Shown: one piece after another, positions 16,781-27,450 of the stretch
Numbering within the stretch: the first letter of the stretch is position 1
How the letters are laid out: the number at the start of each line of letters is the position of its first letter
Assembly: GCF_024519725.1 (NCBI RefSeq)
Contig: NZ_JALJRK010000005.1
Coordinates: 1 to 64,000 of the forward strand
Direction: 5' to 3'
DNA length: 64,000 nucleotides
Source: Microvirga sp. Mcv34
Lineage (GTDB): Bacteria > Pseudomonadota > Alphaproteobacteria > Rhizobiales > Beijerinckiaceae
Program-made: the position numbers and the translations under genes
Notes under the pieces: model-generated
What the model was told of the DNA's origin: nothing
The model's input: only the letters and a program-made list of their open reading frames with translations
Database searches by the model: none

Positions 16781-17446
16781 ATGCCTCAAGACCCGAAGGA
16801 TCTCGCCAGCGCCCGCAGCAAGACGCTGGCCGATCTCCTCCGCGCCGGCCCTATCGTTCCGGTGATCACGCTGGAGCGCGTGGAGGACGCGGTTCCCCTC
16901 GCGCGGGCTCTCGTCGCGGGCGGGATGCGCCTGTTGGAGATCACCCTGCGCACTGCCGCTGCGGCAGAATCAGCGGAAGCGATCATCCGGGAGGTGCCGG
17001 AGGCCATCGTCGGCATCGGAACCGTTCTGACACCGAAGGATCTCGAGCGCGCTCAGTCCCTCGGCGCCCGCTATGCCCTGAGCCCCGGCGCCACGCCCGA
17101 CCTGCTCGAAGCGGCGAGCCGGAGCGAGATGCCGTTCATTCCCGGCATCGCCACCGCGTCCGAACTCATGGCGGCCTTCGCCCATGGCTTCCAGACCGTC
17201 AAGTTCTTCCCGGCCGTCGCATCCGGCGGCATTCCGGCTCTGAAAGCCCTTGCCGGACCGTTCCCGCAGGCGCGCTTCTGCCCGACGGGCGGGATCGACG
17301 AGAAGAACGCCCGCGATTGGCTTGCCCTGTCGAATGTCGTGGCCATCGGCGGATCGTGGGTCTGCCAGACCTCCGACATCCGCGCCCAGGCCTGGGGTGA
17401 GATCACGGCGAAAGCGCAGCGCGCCATGATGTCGATCAAGGAATGA
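16781..17446 (+). CDS. eda: KDPG aldolase (bifunctional 4-hydroxy-2-oxoglutarate aldolase)
   Basis: Splits KDPG into pyruvate and glyceraldehyde-3-phosphate. 221 residues from the ATG at 16781, which has AGGGAG about eight bases upstream; the GTG at 16745 overlaps kdgK and is less likely. Class I features: VIVPVITLE-like first strand, LLEITLRT with the catalytic Glu, GIGTVLTP, the Schiff-base Lys in QTVKFFPA, and CPTGGI phosphate binding. Partner of kdgK. Confidence 0.92.
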   Translation: MPQDPKDLASARSKTLADLLRAGPIVPVITLERVEDAVPLARALVAGGMRLLEITLRTAAAAESAEAIIREVPEAIVGIGTVLTPKDLERAQSLGARYALSPGATPDLLEAASRSEMPFIPGIATASELMAAFAHGFQTVKFFPAVASGGIPALKALAGPFPQARFCPTGGIDEKNARDWLALSNVVAIGGSWVCQTSDIRAQAWGEITAKAQRAMMSIKE

Positions 17447-17535
17447 GGCGCCGCTGGCCGGTCAGCGACTGACACTTCGTAGCATTGTCAGTCTCCCGTC
17501 TCCTGGCGATACTCATCACCGGGAGAGGAAAGCCA

Positions 17536-19176
17536 ATGACCTCAACGATCTACGATACGCACCTCGACAAGAACCCGGCAAATTATCAACCCCTGACGCC
17601 GCTCTCCTTCCTGGAGCGGGCGGCGAGCGTTCATCCGGATCGTCCGGCCGTGATCCACGGCTCTCTGGTTCGCGACTATCGTGACTTCTACGCACGCGCC
17701 CGCCGGCTCGCGTCGGCGCTCGCACGGCGCGGCATCGGGCGCGGCGATACCGTCTCGGTCATGCTTCCCAACACGCCCGCAATGCTCGAATGCCATTACG
17801 GTGTGCCGATGGCCGGTGCCGTGCTCAACACGCTGAACACCCGCCTCGATGCCAAGATCATCGCCTTCTCCCTGGAGCACAGCGAAGCCAAGGTGCTGAT
17901 CACGGACCGGGAGTTCTCGGCCACCATCAAGGCAGCGCTCGCGCAATCCTCGGTAAAGCCCTTCGTCATCGACTACGACGACCCCGAATTCACCGGCCCG
18001 GGCGAGCGGCTGGGAACCCTGGAATACGAGGAGTTCCTCGCCCAAGGCGATCCCGAGTTCGTCTGGAGCCCGCCTCGGGACGAGTGGGACGCCATCACCC
18101 TGAACTACACCTCGGGCACCACGGGCGATCCTAAGGGCGTCGTCTATCACCATCGCGGCGCCTATCTGCTCGCCATGGGCAACATCCTCACCGCCGGCAT
18201 GGGCCAGCATCCCGTTTATCTGTGGACGCTGCCCATGTTCCATTGCAACGGCTGGTGCTTTCCCTGGTCGCTCTCCATCGTCGCGGGCACCCATGTCTGC
18301 CTGCGCGCCGTGCGCGCGAAGCCTATGTATGACGCGCTGGCCGATCACGGAGTTACGCATCTCTGCGGCGCGCCCATCGTCATGTCGACCCTGCTGAATG
18401 CGCCCGCCTCCGAGAAGCGTCCCCTGCCTCATACGGTCAAATTCCTGACCGCCGCCGCACCGCCGCCGGAAGCGGTGCTCGCCGCGATGAAGGCCGCGGG
18501 CTTCGACGTGACGCATCTCTACGGCCTGACGGAGGTCTATGGGCCGGCGGTGGTCAACGAATGGCACGATGAATGGGATGCGCTCGACCAGGGCGGCTAT
18601 GCGGCCAAGAAGGCCCGCCAAGGCGTGCGCTATCCGGTACTGGAGACCCTCGACGTGCTTGACCCGGAAACCATGAAGCCCGTGCCCGCCGACGGACGGA
18701 CCCTCGGCGAGGTCATGTTCCGCGGCAACGTGGTCATGAAGGGCTACCTCAAGAATCCATCCGGCACGGCCAAGGCCTTCGAGGGCGGCTGGTTCCATTC
18801 CGGCGATCTCGGGGTGAAGTATCCCGACGGCTACGTGCAGCTGAAGGATCGCTCCAAGGACATCATCATTTCCGGCGGCGAGAACATCTCGTCCATCGAA
18901 GTGGAAGATGCCCTCTACAGGCACCCCGCCATCCAGGCGGCCGCCGTCGTTGCGATGCCGGATGAGAAATGGGGCGAGACGCCTTGCGCGTTCGTGGAGC
19001 TGAAGCCCGATCAATCAATCCCGGCGGAGGACATCCTAGCTTGGTGCCGCCAGCATCTCGCCTCCTACAAATGCCCCCGCACGGTCATCTTCACGGAGCT
19101 GCCCAAGACCTCAACGGGCAAGATCCAGAAGTTCCAGCTGCGGGAGATGGCACGGGCTCACAAGGCGGCAGGCTGA
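17536..19176 (+). CDS. AMP-forming acyl-CoA synthetase (DmdB-like)
   Basis: Activates a carboxylic acid to its CoA thioester through an acyl-AMP. 546 residues. Landmarks: P-loop LNYTSGTTGDPKGVVYHH, LPMFHCNGW, YGLTEVYGP, FHSGDLGVKYPDGYVQLKDRSKD and the C-terminal catalytic Lys in KTSTGKIQK. The HCNGW and LCGAPIVMS blocks are typical of the methylmercaptopropionate/medium-chain group. The ATG at 17536 has GAGAGG upstream. An enoyl-CoA hydratase is convergent just downstream. The substrate cannot be told from sequence. Confidence 0.9.
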   Translation: MTSTIYDTHLDKNPANYQPLTPLSFLERAASVHPDRPAVIHGSLVRDYRDFYARARRLASALARRGIGRGDTVSVMLPNTPAMLECHYGVPMAGAVLNTLNTRLDAKIIAFSLEHSEAKVLITDREFSATIKAALAQSSVKPFVIDYDDPEFTGPGERLGTLEYEEFLAQGDPEFVWSPPRDEWDAITLNYTSGTTGDPKGVVYHHRGAYLLAMGNILTAGMGQHPVYLWTLPMFHCNGWCFPWSLSIVAGTHVCLRAVRAKPMYDALADHGVTHLCGAPIVMSTLLNAPASEKRPLPHTVKFLTAAAPPPEAVLAAMKAAGFDVTHLYGLTEVYGPAVVNEWHDEWDALDQGGYAAKKARQGVRYPVLETLDVLDPETMKPVPADGRTLGEVMFRGNVVMKGYLKNPSGTAKAFEGGWFHSGDLGVKYPDGYVQLKDRSKDIIISGGENISSIEVEDALYRHPAIQAAAVVAMPDEKWGETPCAFVELKPDQSIPAEDILAWCRQHLASYKCPRTVIFTELPKTSTGKIQKFQLREMARAHKAAG

Positions 19177-19186
19177 TCGGGGACCG

Positions 19187-19987
19187 TCACCGCCCCTTCC
19201 ACACGGGCTTGCGCTTTTCGATGAAGGCATCGATGCCCTCGCCGGCATCCTCCGCCATCATGTTGCAGGCCATGACGTCGCCCGCATAGGCATAAGCCTC
19301 CTCCAGGCTCATGGAGCGCTGTCGGCCGAACATGGCCTTGCCCGTCCGGATCGCCACCGGACTCTTGGCGCAGATATCCGCCGTCAACGCGGCGACGGCC
19401 TCATCCAGGCCGGCATCGGGCGCCACCCTGTTGACGAGACCGAATGACAGGGCCTCGGCGGACGAAACGAAGCGTCCCGTCACCAGCATATCGAAAGCAT
19501 GCTTGGGCGAAACGTTGCGGGACAGCGCCACGGCGGGCGTGGAACAGAAGAGCCCCACATTGATGCCGGAGACGGCAAAGGTGGCGCTCTCGGCGGCGAC
19601 CGCCAGATCGCAGGAGGCTACCAGCTGGCAGCCTGCCGCGGTCGCCATGCCATGCACCCGGGCAATCACCGGGACCGGCAGGTCGACGATCCCCTGCATC
19701 ACCCGGCTGCACTGCGCGAACAGCGCTTGGTAATACTCCTGACGCGGGTTGGCCCGCATCTGCTTGAGATCGTGCCCCGCACAGAAGGCCCTGCCGGATG
19801 CAGCCAAAACGACGCAGCGAACCGCCTCATCCTGCCTCAGATCGTTCAGCGCGTCTTGAAGCGCCGACAGCATTTCCTCGGACAGGGCGTTGAACTGGGA
19901 TGGTCGGTTCAGGGTCAGCGTCACAACCCCGCTCCGCTCGTCGCGCAGCAGAATGTCGGTGCTGGAAACGGCCTGCTGGGCACTCAT
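19187..19987 (-). CDS. Enoyl-CoA hydratase/isomerase family protein
   Basis: Crotonase-fold enzyme, 266 residues. The CoA-binding/oxyanion strand RAFCAGHDLKQM and the second block RVHGMATAAGCQLVASCDLAVA are both present, followed by INVGLFCSTPAVALSR, a form seen in the ECHDC3-like subgroup; here the usual catalytic Glu positions are replaced by small residues in parts of the GLFCST region, so hydratase activity is not certain. GGAGGAG precedes two in-frame ATGs (19993 and 19987); the second has better spacing. Convergent with the acyl-CoA synthetase. Confidence 0.85.
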   Translation of the reverse strand: MSAQQAVSSTDILLRDERSGVVTLTLNRPSQFNALSEEMLSALQDALNDLRQDEAVRCVVLAASGRAFCAGHDLKQMRANPRQEYYQALFAQCSRVMQGIVDLPVPVIARVHGMATAAGCQLVASCDLAVAAESATFAVSGINVGLFCSTPAVALSRNVSPKHAFDMLVTGRFVSSAEALSFGLVNRVAPDAGLDEAVAALTADICAKSPVAIRTGKAMFGRQRSMSLEEAYAYAGDVMACNMMAEDAGEGIDAFIEKRKPVWKGR

Positions 19988-20012
19988 CGGCATTCTCCTC
20001 CGGATCGTTCCT

Positions 20013-20065
20013 AAAGCATCGGACCCAAAAGTGGATTCGCACTTTTGGGATTGGATCCGATGCTT
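20013..20065. repeat. Palindromic intergenic repeat, 53 bp
   Basis: Outer arms AAGCATCGGACC / GGATCCGATGCTT and inner arms CCCAAAAGT / ACTTTTGGG around a short GGATTCGC centre. Perfectly placed in the divergent gap between two genes. A relative is at 14522-14567. Units of this type recur in Hyphomicrobiales genomes. Confidence 0.75.
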
Positions 20066-20178
20066 CCTCTCTAGATGAGAGCATTGTTTGCAGGATCCAA
20101 CCTCAATAAGCTCGGTCTGGCAACAAGACCCTTGAGGAACGCCACCTTGTTTCAGGCCCGCAACAAGAGGTGACATTC

Positions 20179-20751
20179 GTGAGCAAGCCGCCGATCAGCC
20201 GCTTTCCCGCCCCCGAGATCTCGGATCTGCCTGAGGATATCCGCACACGGATCCTGGCGGTTCAGGAGAAGTCGGGCTTCGTGCCGAACGTCTTTCTCGT
20301 GCTGGCCCGCCGCCCGGACGAGTTTCGCGCCTTCTTCGCCTATCACGATGCCTTGATGGACAAGCCCGGCAATCTCACCAAGGCCGAGCGCGAGATGATC
20401 GTGGTGGCGACGAGCAATGCCAACCAATGCCAATATTGCGTCATCGCCCACGGGGCGATCCTGCGGATCCGGGCCAAGAACCCGCTGATCGCCGACCAGG
20501 TGGCGATCAATTACCGCAAGGCTGACATCACACCGCGACAGAAGGCGATGCTGGATTTCGCCATGAAGGTATCCCTCGAAGCCTATGCAGTCGGCGACGC
20601 CGACATTGAGGCATTAGCCGCCCACGGCTTCACGGAAGACGATGTATGGGACATCGCGGCGATCGCGGCGTTCTTCGCCATGTCGAACCGCCTCGCCAAC
20701 GTCACCAGCATGCGGCCCAACGACGAGTTCTATTCGCTCGGCCGAGGCTGA
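20179..20751 (+). CDS. Peroxidase-related (AhpD/carboxymuconolactone decarboxylase-like) protein
   Basis: 190 residues, AhpD-like helical fold. The redox pair is seen in NQCQYCVIAHGAIL, with the family's downstream His; the N-terminal SGFVPNVFLVLARRP and C-terminal TSMRPNDEFYSLGR are typical of the uncharacterised peroxidase-related enzymes. Likely an alkylhydroperoxide-type thiol oxidoreductase. I chose the GTG at 20179, which has AAGAGG eight bases upstream; a GTG at 20170 would overlap that site. Confidence 0.82.
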   Translation: MSKPPISRFPAPEISDLPEDIRTRILAVQEKSGFVPNVFLVLARRPDEFRAFFAYHDALMDKPGNLTKAEREMIVVATSNANQCQYCVIAHGAILRIRAKNPLIADQVAINYRKADITPRQKAMLDFAMKVSLEAYAVGDADIEALAAHGFTEDDVWDIAAIAAFFAMSNRLANVTSMRPNDEFYSLGRG

Positions 20752-20755
20752 ACGC

Positions 20756-22144
20756 TCAAGCCGAAAGAACCTTACCTGGATTGAGCCGGTTGTCGGGATC
20801 GAGCGCCCGCTTGATCGTGCGGGCGAGCTCCATCTCGGGCGCTGCGCGGTAGCGCGCCAGCTCGCCCACGCGGTACTGGCCGATGCCGTGCTCCGCCGAG
20901 ATGCTGCCGCCGAAAGCCGCCACGACATCGTGCACGATCCGGTTCACCTGGCCGGCGTCATGGCTCGCATCGACGAGAACGTTGTAGTGGATGTTGCCGT
21001 CTCCGAGGTGTCCGAAGGCGTTCACGCGCGCGACTGGCACGCCGGTGGCCAGGGCCTGCCCGGCTTCGACGAGGAAGCGCGGGACCTCCGTGAGTGGAAC
21101 GGAGACGTCGTGCTTGACGCTCTTGCCCTCCCGCGCCTCGGATTCCGTCACATGCTCGCGCAGGGCCCAGAGCTGGGCGGCCTGGGCGCCCGATTCGGCA
21201 ATGGCGCCGTCGAGCGCAATCGCCTGCTCGAAGGCCGCGCCCAGCATCGTCTCGGCAGCCTCCCGCAGGCCCGCAAGGCTGGACGCTGCTTCGATCAGCA
21301 CGAACCATTCGCCTTCCGCGATGGGTGCTTTCAGGCCGGCATGTTTGGCGACGAGCTGCAGGGAGGTCGCCGAAATCAGCTCGAAGGCCGAGATCTGATC
21401 GCCCAACTCGTCCTGAGCGAGCTCCAGAAGGCGCAGGGCCGCCGCAGGGTCGGCGACCGAGAGCAAAGCCGTCACGGAATGCTTCGGTCGCGGCAGAAGC
21501 CTCAGGACCGCCGCCGTGACGATGCCGAGCGTTCCCTCGCTGCCGATGAAGAGCTGCTTCCAGTCGTATCCTGCATTGTCCTTGCGCAGCTTCCGCAGTC
21601 CATTGGCTATGGTCCCATCGGGCAGGACCACCTCGAGCCCGAGCACGAGGCTGCGGGTCATGCCGTAGCGCAGGACGTTCACGCCACCCGCATTGGCCGC
21701 GACCACACCGCCGATGGTGGCCGAACCCTCGGCCGCCAGGCTCATAGGCAGCAGGCGCCCCGCCGCAGCGGCGGCATCCTGAGCGACCTTCAGGATGCAC
21801 CCGGCCTCGGCCTCGATGGTCAAGCCGACCGGATCGACGGAGCGGATGGCGGCCATGCGATTGAGGGAGAGAACGACCTGCCGGCCTGAGGCATCCGGCA
21901 CCGCGCCGCCGGCCAGTCCCGTATTGCCGCCCTGCGGGACGATGGCGGCACCGGCCTCGCGGCAGATCTGCACGATCTGGGCAACCTGCTCGGCCGTTGA
22001 CGGTCGGACGACACAGGCGGGCCTGCCCGGAAAGAGCCTGCGCCAGTCGACCGCGTAAGGCTCGAGATCCGCCCCTTCCGCGATGACGGCGGAGGGACCC
22101 AGGAGGCTCATCAGTCGCTGCGGCAGGTCCGTCGCATTGGTCAT
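20756..22144 (-). CDS. FAD-linked 2-hydroxyacid dehydrogenase (GlcD/D2HGDH type)
   Basis: Oxidises a D-2-hydroxyacid (D-lactate, glycolate or D-2-hydroxyglutarate class) using FAD. 462 residues. The FAD-binding PCMH domain shows VPQGGNTGLAGGAVPD, EGSATIGGVVAANAGG and IGSEGTLGIVTAAVLRL; the C-terminal domain contains FGHLGDGNIHYN, the metal-binding His motif of this family, and SAEHGIGQYR. GAGGG precedes the ATG at 22144. Stand-alone gene; the exact substrate is unresolved. Confidence 0.92.
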   Translation of the reverse strand: MTNATDLPQRLMSLLGPSAVIAEGADLEPYAVDWRRLFPGRPACVVRPSTAEQVAQIVQICREAGAAIVPQGGNTGLAGGAVPDASGRQVVLSLNRMAAIRSVDPVGLTIEAEAGCILKVAQDAAAAAGRLLPMSLAAEGSATIGGVVAANAGGVNVLRYGMTRSLVLGLEVVLPDGTIANGLRKLRKDNAGYDWKQLFIGSEGTLGIVTAAVLRLLPRPKHSVTALLSVADPAAALRLLELAQDELGDQISAFELISATSLQLVAKHAGLKAPIAEGEWFVLIEAASSLAGLREAAETMLGAAFEQAIALDGAIAESGAQAAQLWALREHVTESEAREGKSVKHDVSVPLTEVPRFLVEAGQALATGVPVARVNAFGHLGDGNIHYNVLVDASHDAGQVNRIVHDVVAAFGGSISAEHGIGQYRVGELARYRAAPEMELARTIKRALDPDNRLNPGKVLSA

Positions 22145-22249
22145 GGCAAAATCCCTCGCGGTCGCATCACCGCTCCTGACCGATCAGGGCGCGATCGTCA
22201 ACGTGGCACGCGCGAGGGATAGTGGAATGGAACTGCGACGGAACGGCGA

Positions 22250-23038
22250 TCAACGCTGGCCCGATCCTGGCTCGGCCATCTTGCGGTGCTGCTCGGCAAG
22301 CATGCCGGCCGGCGTCACGTTGGCCAGGATCGTCGTGAACTTGTTCTTCCAGCCGCTCACCACATCGCCTTCGCCGTTCATCATGGCATCGAACCCGACC
22401 TTCGCCACGAAGGCGGGATCGTCCTTCTTGGCTTGCCCGACCTGCGTGTCTTCCATGCCGGCCCGCTCAAAAAACTCGGTATCGGTCGCACCGGGCATCA
22501 GGCACGTCACTGTGATCTTCGTGTCCTTCAGCTCATTCCTGAGCGCGAAGGAGAAGGAATCGATGAATGCCTTGGTGCCGTTGTAGACGGCCTGGAATGT
22601 CCCGGGCATGAAACCGGCGATCGAGCCGGTGATGAGAATCCTGCCCTCGTTCCTGGCCCGCATGTCCCGGCCGACCTTCTGGATCAGATAGAGGGTGCCG
22701 GTGATGTTGGTGTCGATCACATGGCGCGCCTCGGTGAAATCCTGATCGAGAAAGGCGTGACCGAGGCCATGGCCGGCATTGGCCAGGAGCGCGCCGACCG
22801 GCCGTCCATGGGCTGCAGCATAAAGCTTGTCGACGCCTTCGAGGGTCGAAAGGTCAGCCTCGACGGCATCGACCTTGGCGCCCAGAGCCTGGAAGTCCTT
22901 GGCCGCATCGTGAATCGCCGCCTGATCGGCCGCGATCAGGAGATCGTATCCGTTCTCGGCACAGAGTTTGGCAAGTTCATACCCGATGCCCGAGGAGGCT
23001 CCGGTCACGATGGCAAGCGGCTTTGCGGTTTCGGGCAT
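22250..23038 (-). CDS. Short-chain dehydrogenase/reductase
   Basis: Rossmann-fold oxidoreductase, 262 residues. Cofactor motif TGASSGIGYELAKL, NAG motif LLANAGHG, catalytic Ser in TGSIAGFMPG and YNGTK for Tyr-Lys. The ATG at 23038 begins the family's usual N-terminus; the longer frame to 23116 has no support. Substrate unknown. Neighbours give no pathway clue. Confidence 0.88.
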   Translation of the reverse strand: MPETAKPLAIVTGASSGIGYELAKLCAENGYDLLIAADQAAIHDAAKDFQALGAKVDAVEADLSTLEGVDKLYAAAHGRPVGALLANAGHGLGHAFLDQDFTEARHVIDTNITGTLYLIQKVGRDMRARNEGRILITGSIAGFMPGTFQAVYNGTKAFIDSFSFALRNELKDTKITVTCLMPGATDTEFFERAGMEDTQVGQAKKDDPAFVAKVGFDAMMNGEGDVVSGWKNKFTTILANVTPAGMLAEQHRKMAEPGSGQR

Positions 23039-23463
23039 GACATTTCCCTGGCGGTTCGAAGGACTGGGCCGGTCACGAGCGGAGAAGCGCAACCGGCATG
23101 TGGTGCTTGAACTCACGACGGGCGCTACAGTTCAAAAATACGAGCCAAGCAGCCGAGCCTCGCAGACGGCGAGCCTTGGCAGTTCAGTCCAGTCAAAGAC
23201 CAGTTCCTTTAAGATATCGGGCAGTTGCTTTCGTCATGGGGGCAAGTTACCTTCACCATAACAATAAAAGAAAGCTTAGGCCCTCAAGGGCTGTGGCTGG
23301 GAGAAGCGCTCTTGGGTCCGCAAGAATCGGCGACGTTCGGCGTCGCGGTGAGTGGTGGCGCATGCGGGCATGACATGGCCCGAAACGCGGTGGAGCGTGG
23401 CACCGCGACGACGTCCCCATACCCCATATCGGCTACTCCCAAGATTGCCTCTCGAGCCGGGGC
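23039..23463. other. Divergent region upstream of the glycerol transporter operon
   Basis: About 425 bp without a gene. It must carry the promoter of glpSTPQ-DUF2160-glpV. AT content rises around 23200-23275 (CAATAAAAGAAAGCTT), a likely promoter zone. I could not identify a GlpR operator. Confidence 0.4.
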
Positions 23464-24558
23464 ATGCCGATGACTCTTGTGCTCGATGGCGTATCGAAGA
23501 AGGTCGGGGCCGCGACCCATATCGACGATGTTCACCTGAATCTGGAGCGTGGTTCCCTCAATGTCCTGCTTGGGGCGACGCTTGCCGGCAAGACGTCGCT
23601 TATGCGGCTCATGGCCGGGCTCGATGCCCCGACCAGCGGCCGTATCCTCGTCGATGGGCAGGATGTGACCGGCTGGCCAGTACAACGTCGCAGCGTAGCC
23701 ATGGTCTACCAGCAGTTCATCAATTATCCGTCGCTCGATGTCTACGAGAACATCGCTTCGCCTCTGCGAGTTGCCAGGCTGCCGAAGGCAGAGATCGACG
23801 CGCGCGTCCGCGAGGCCGCCAAGCTCCTGAAGCTGGAACCCTATCTCGACCGGAAGCCCTTGAACCTCTCCGGCGGCCAGCAGCAGCGCACCGCCATTGC
23901 CCGTGCGCTCGTGAAGCGCGCGGATCTCGTCCTGCTCGACGAGCCCCTGGCCAATCTCGACTACAAGCTCCGCGAGGAACTGCGCGAGGAACTGCCGCGT
24001 GTCTTCGCGGCATCGGGGGCTGTTTTCGTCTATGCGACGACGGAGCCGTCGGAAGCCCTGCTCCTGGGTGGCAATACGGCGACCTTGTTCCAGGGCCGGG
24101 TGACGCAGTTCGGGCCGACGCCGCAGGTCTATCGCCGTCCTGACGATCTGATCACCGCCCGCGTTTTTTCCGATCCGCCGCTCAACACCATGACGGTCCG
24201 GAAAAGCGGCGGCAGCGCGATCCTGAGCACGGGTGCCGAGATCAACGCGACGGGACCACTCGCCTCGGTCGCGGACGGAGAATACACGATCGGTTTCCGG
24301 GCTCATCACCTGACTCTGGAGCCGACGGGCCCCGATGGCATATCGATTCCGGCCATCGTGTCCGTATCCGAGATCACGGGATCGGAGAGCTACGTGCATC
24401 TGGATGCCAGCGAGCATCGGCTCGTGGCGCTCATTCCAGGAGTGAGGCGGCTGGAGCCGAAATCCCCTGTCACCGTCCATATCGATCCGCGACACTTGTT
24501 CCTGTTCAACATGGCAGGCCGCTTGGCCGTCACCGACCCGGCCCAGAAAGCGGCGTGA
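23464..24558 (+). CDS. glpS: Glycerol ABC transporter ATP-binding protein GlpS
   Basis: One of two ATPases of the rhizobial-type glycerol importer. 364 residues: ATPase domain, then a TOBE-type C-terminal domain (about 235-350). Signature LSGGQ (135-139) and Walker B LVLLDE (155-160) are canonical. Walker A is unusual, GATLAGKTS (37-45), and the switch His is replaced by Thr193 ([10 protein letters not shown]). Its partner GlpT has the reverse pattern, so together they appear to make one consensus and one degenerate ATP site. First gene of a six-gene unit; a second ATG at 23470 is possible. Confidence 0.9.
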   Translation: MPMTLVLDGVSKKVGAATHIDDVHLNLERGSLNVLLGATLAGKTSLMRLMAGLDAPTSGRILVDGQDVTGWPVQRRSVAMVYQQFINYPSLDVYENIASPLRVARLPKAEIDARVREAAKLLKLEPYLDRKPLNLSGGQQQRTAIARALVKRADLVLLDEPLANLDYKLREELREELPRVFAASGAVFVYATTEPSEALLLGGNTATLFQGRVTQFGPTPQVYRRPDDLITARVFSDPPLNTMTVRKSGGSAILSTGAEINATGPLASVADGEYTIGFRAHHLTLEPTGPDGISIPAIVSVSEITGSESYVHLDASEHRLVALIPGVRRLEPKSPVTVHIDPRHLFLFNMAGRLAVTDPAQKAA

Positions 24559-24568
24559 GGAGCGACGG

Positions 24569-25662
<1,094 letters not shown>

Positions 25663-25666
<4 letters not shown>

Positions 25667-26559
25667 CGAAAACCGTCAACAACAAGGCCTGGGTCTTCGT
25701 CCTGCCGGTCTTCGCCATCGTGGCCTTCTCGGCCGTCCTGCCGCTGATGACGGTGGTGAACTACTCGGTCCAGGACACCTTCGGCAACAACCAGTTCTTC
25801 TGGAATGGGATCGGCTGGTTCCAGGAACTGCTCGATCCTTCGACGGAGCTGGGAGGACGTTTTTTCGGCGCCCTGTGGCGCACCCTTCTCTTCTCGGCGA
25901 TCATCCTCATGATCGAAGTGCCGCTCGGCATCGCGGTGGCGCTCGCCATGCCGCGGGAGGGCTGGACGGTCGCGCTCTGCCTCGTCCTGATGGCCCTGCC
26001 GCTCCTTATTCCATGGAACGTGGTCGGCACGATCTGGCAGGTTTTCGCCCGCGGCGATATCGGCCTTCTCGGCTGGACGCTCAATCATCTCGGGATCGAT
26101 TACAATTACAGCAACGACCCGATCGACGCCTGGGTGACACTCGTCGTCATGGACGTGTGGCACTGGACGAGCCTCGTGGCGCTTCTCTGCTATGCCGGGC
26201 TGAAATCCATTCCCGACGCCTATTATCAGGCGGCTCGCATCGATGGCGCATCGCGATGGGCCGTCTTCCGCACGATCCAGCTGCCGAAGATGCGACGCGT
26301 GCTGCTGATCGCGGTGCTCCTGCGCTTCATGGATTCCTTCATGATCTATACCGAGCCCTTCGTGATCACCGGCGGCGGCCCGGGCAACGCCACCACATTT
26401 CTGTCCATCGATCTGGTGAAGCTGGCCCTCGGGCAGTTCGATCTCGGCAAGGCGGCCGCCATGTCGCTGGTCTACAACCTGATCATCCTCGCCATCTGCT
26501 GGGTCTTCTACACCGTCATGACCAATGTTGACGCCCAGCGTGAGAGAGTCGAAGCATGA
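25663..26559 (+). CDS. glpP: Glycerol ABC transporter permease GlpP
   Basis: Inner-membrane permease, 298 residues, about six membrane segments. EAA coupling loop YYQAARIDGASRWAVF followed by IQLPK. ATGA overlap with glpT at the 5' end and with glpQ at the 3' end. Assignment follows from the order S-T-P-Q-DUF2160-V, which matches the glycerol transport locus described in Rhizobium leguminosarum. Confidence 0.88.
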
Positions 26560-27440
26560 CCGGAACCATCGCCGTCGACGCCTCCGAAACGAAGCCCGTC
26601 ACGGTTCCTCTTGCGGCGAACCGAGCCCTGTCAGGCCCCCGCATCAGCGGGCGCGTGGTGGTGATGACACTCTACCTGCTGTTCCTGATGCTGCCGATCT
26701 ACTGGCTCCTCAACATGAGCCTGAAGACCAACATGGAGATCACGTCCGGCCTGACCCTTTGGCCGAAAGAGATCACCTTCGACAACTACATCAGGATCTT
26801 CACCGATCCGAGCTGGTATTCGGGCTACATCAACTCGCTCACCTACGTCGTCATCAACACGGTGCTGTCGATCTCCTTCGCGCTCCCGGCCGCCTATGCC
26901 TTCTCGCGCTACAGGTTTCTCGGCGACAAGCACCTGTTCTTCTGGCTGCTCACCAACCGGATGGCGCCGGCTGCGGTCTTCGCCCTGCCCTTCTTCAATC
27001 TTTATTCCGCCATCGGGCTTTTCGATACGCCCTGGGCCGTGGCCCTTGCCCATTGCCTCTTCAATGTGCCGCTGGCCGTGTGGATCCTAGAAGGGTTCAT
27101 GTCGGGCGTCCCCCGGGAGATCGACGAGACCGCCGCCATCGACGGCTATTCGTTTCCGCGCTTCTTCGTGAAGATCTTCATGCCGCTGATCGCCTCGGGC
27201 ATTGGAGTCGCGGCCTTCTTCTGCTTCATGTTCTCCTGGGTCGAGCTGTTGCTGGCGCGAACCCTGACCTCGGTCAACGCCAAGCCCATCGCCGCCACCA
27301 TGACACGCACCATCTCGGCCGCCGGCATGGATTGGGGCCTGCTCGCCGCCGCCGGCGTACTCACCATCGTGCCGGGCGCGCTCGTGATCTGGTTCGTCCG
27401 CAACTACATCGCCAAGGGCTTCGCCCTGGGCCGGGTTTGA
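26556..27440 (+). CDS. glpQ: Glycerol ABC transporter permease GlpQ
   Basis: Second permease, 294 residues. The N-terminal ~25 residues are soluble, followed by the first membrane segment (VVVMTLYLLFLMLPIYWLL). EAA loop: EIDETAAIDGYSFPRFFVKI followed by FMPLI. Segments FFWLLTNRMAPAAVFALP are typical of this transporter branch. Overlaps glpP by an ATGA junction and is followed 10 bp later by the DUF2160 gene. Confidence 0.88.
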   Translation: MTGTIAVDASETKPVTVPLAANRALSGPRISGRVVVMTLYLLFLMLPIYWLLNMSLKTNMEITSGLTLWPKEITFDNYIRIFTDPSWYSGYINSLTYVVINTVLSISFALPAAYAFSRYRFLGDKHLFFWLLTNRMAPAAVFALPFFNLYSAIGLFDTPWAVALAHCLFNVPLAVWILEGFMSGVPREIDETAAIDGYSFPRFFVKIFMPLIASGIGVAAFFCFMFSWVELLLARTLTSVNAKPIAATMTRTISAAGMDWGLLAAAGVLTIVPGALVIWFVRNYIAKGFALGRV

Positions 27441-27450
27441 GGAGAGCGCC

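Noticed and set aside
20642-21889. Long plus-strand open frame opposite the FAD-linked dehydrogenase
   Set aside because: Antisense shadow of a gene with clear FAD-binding and metal motifs; no ribosome site or family resemblance.
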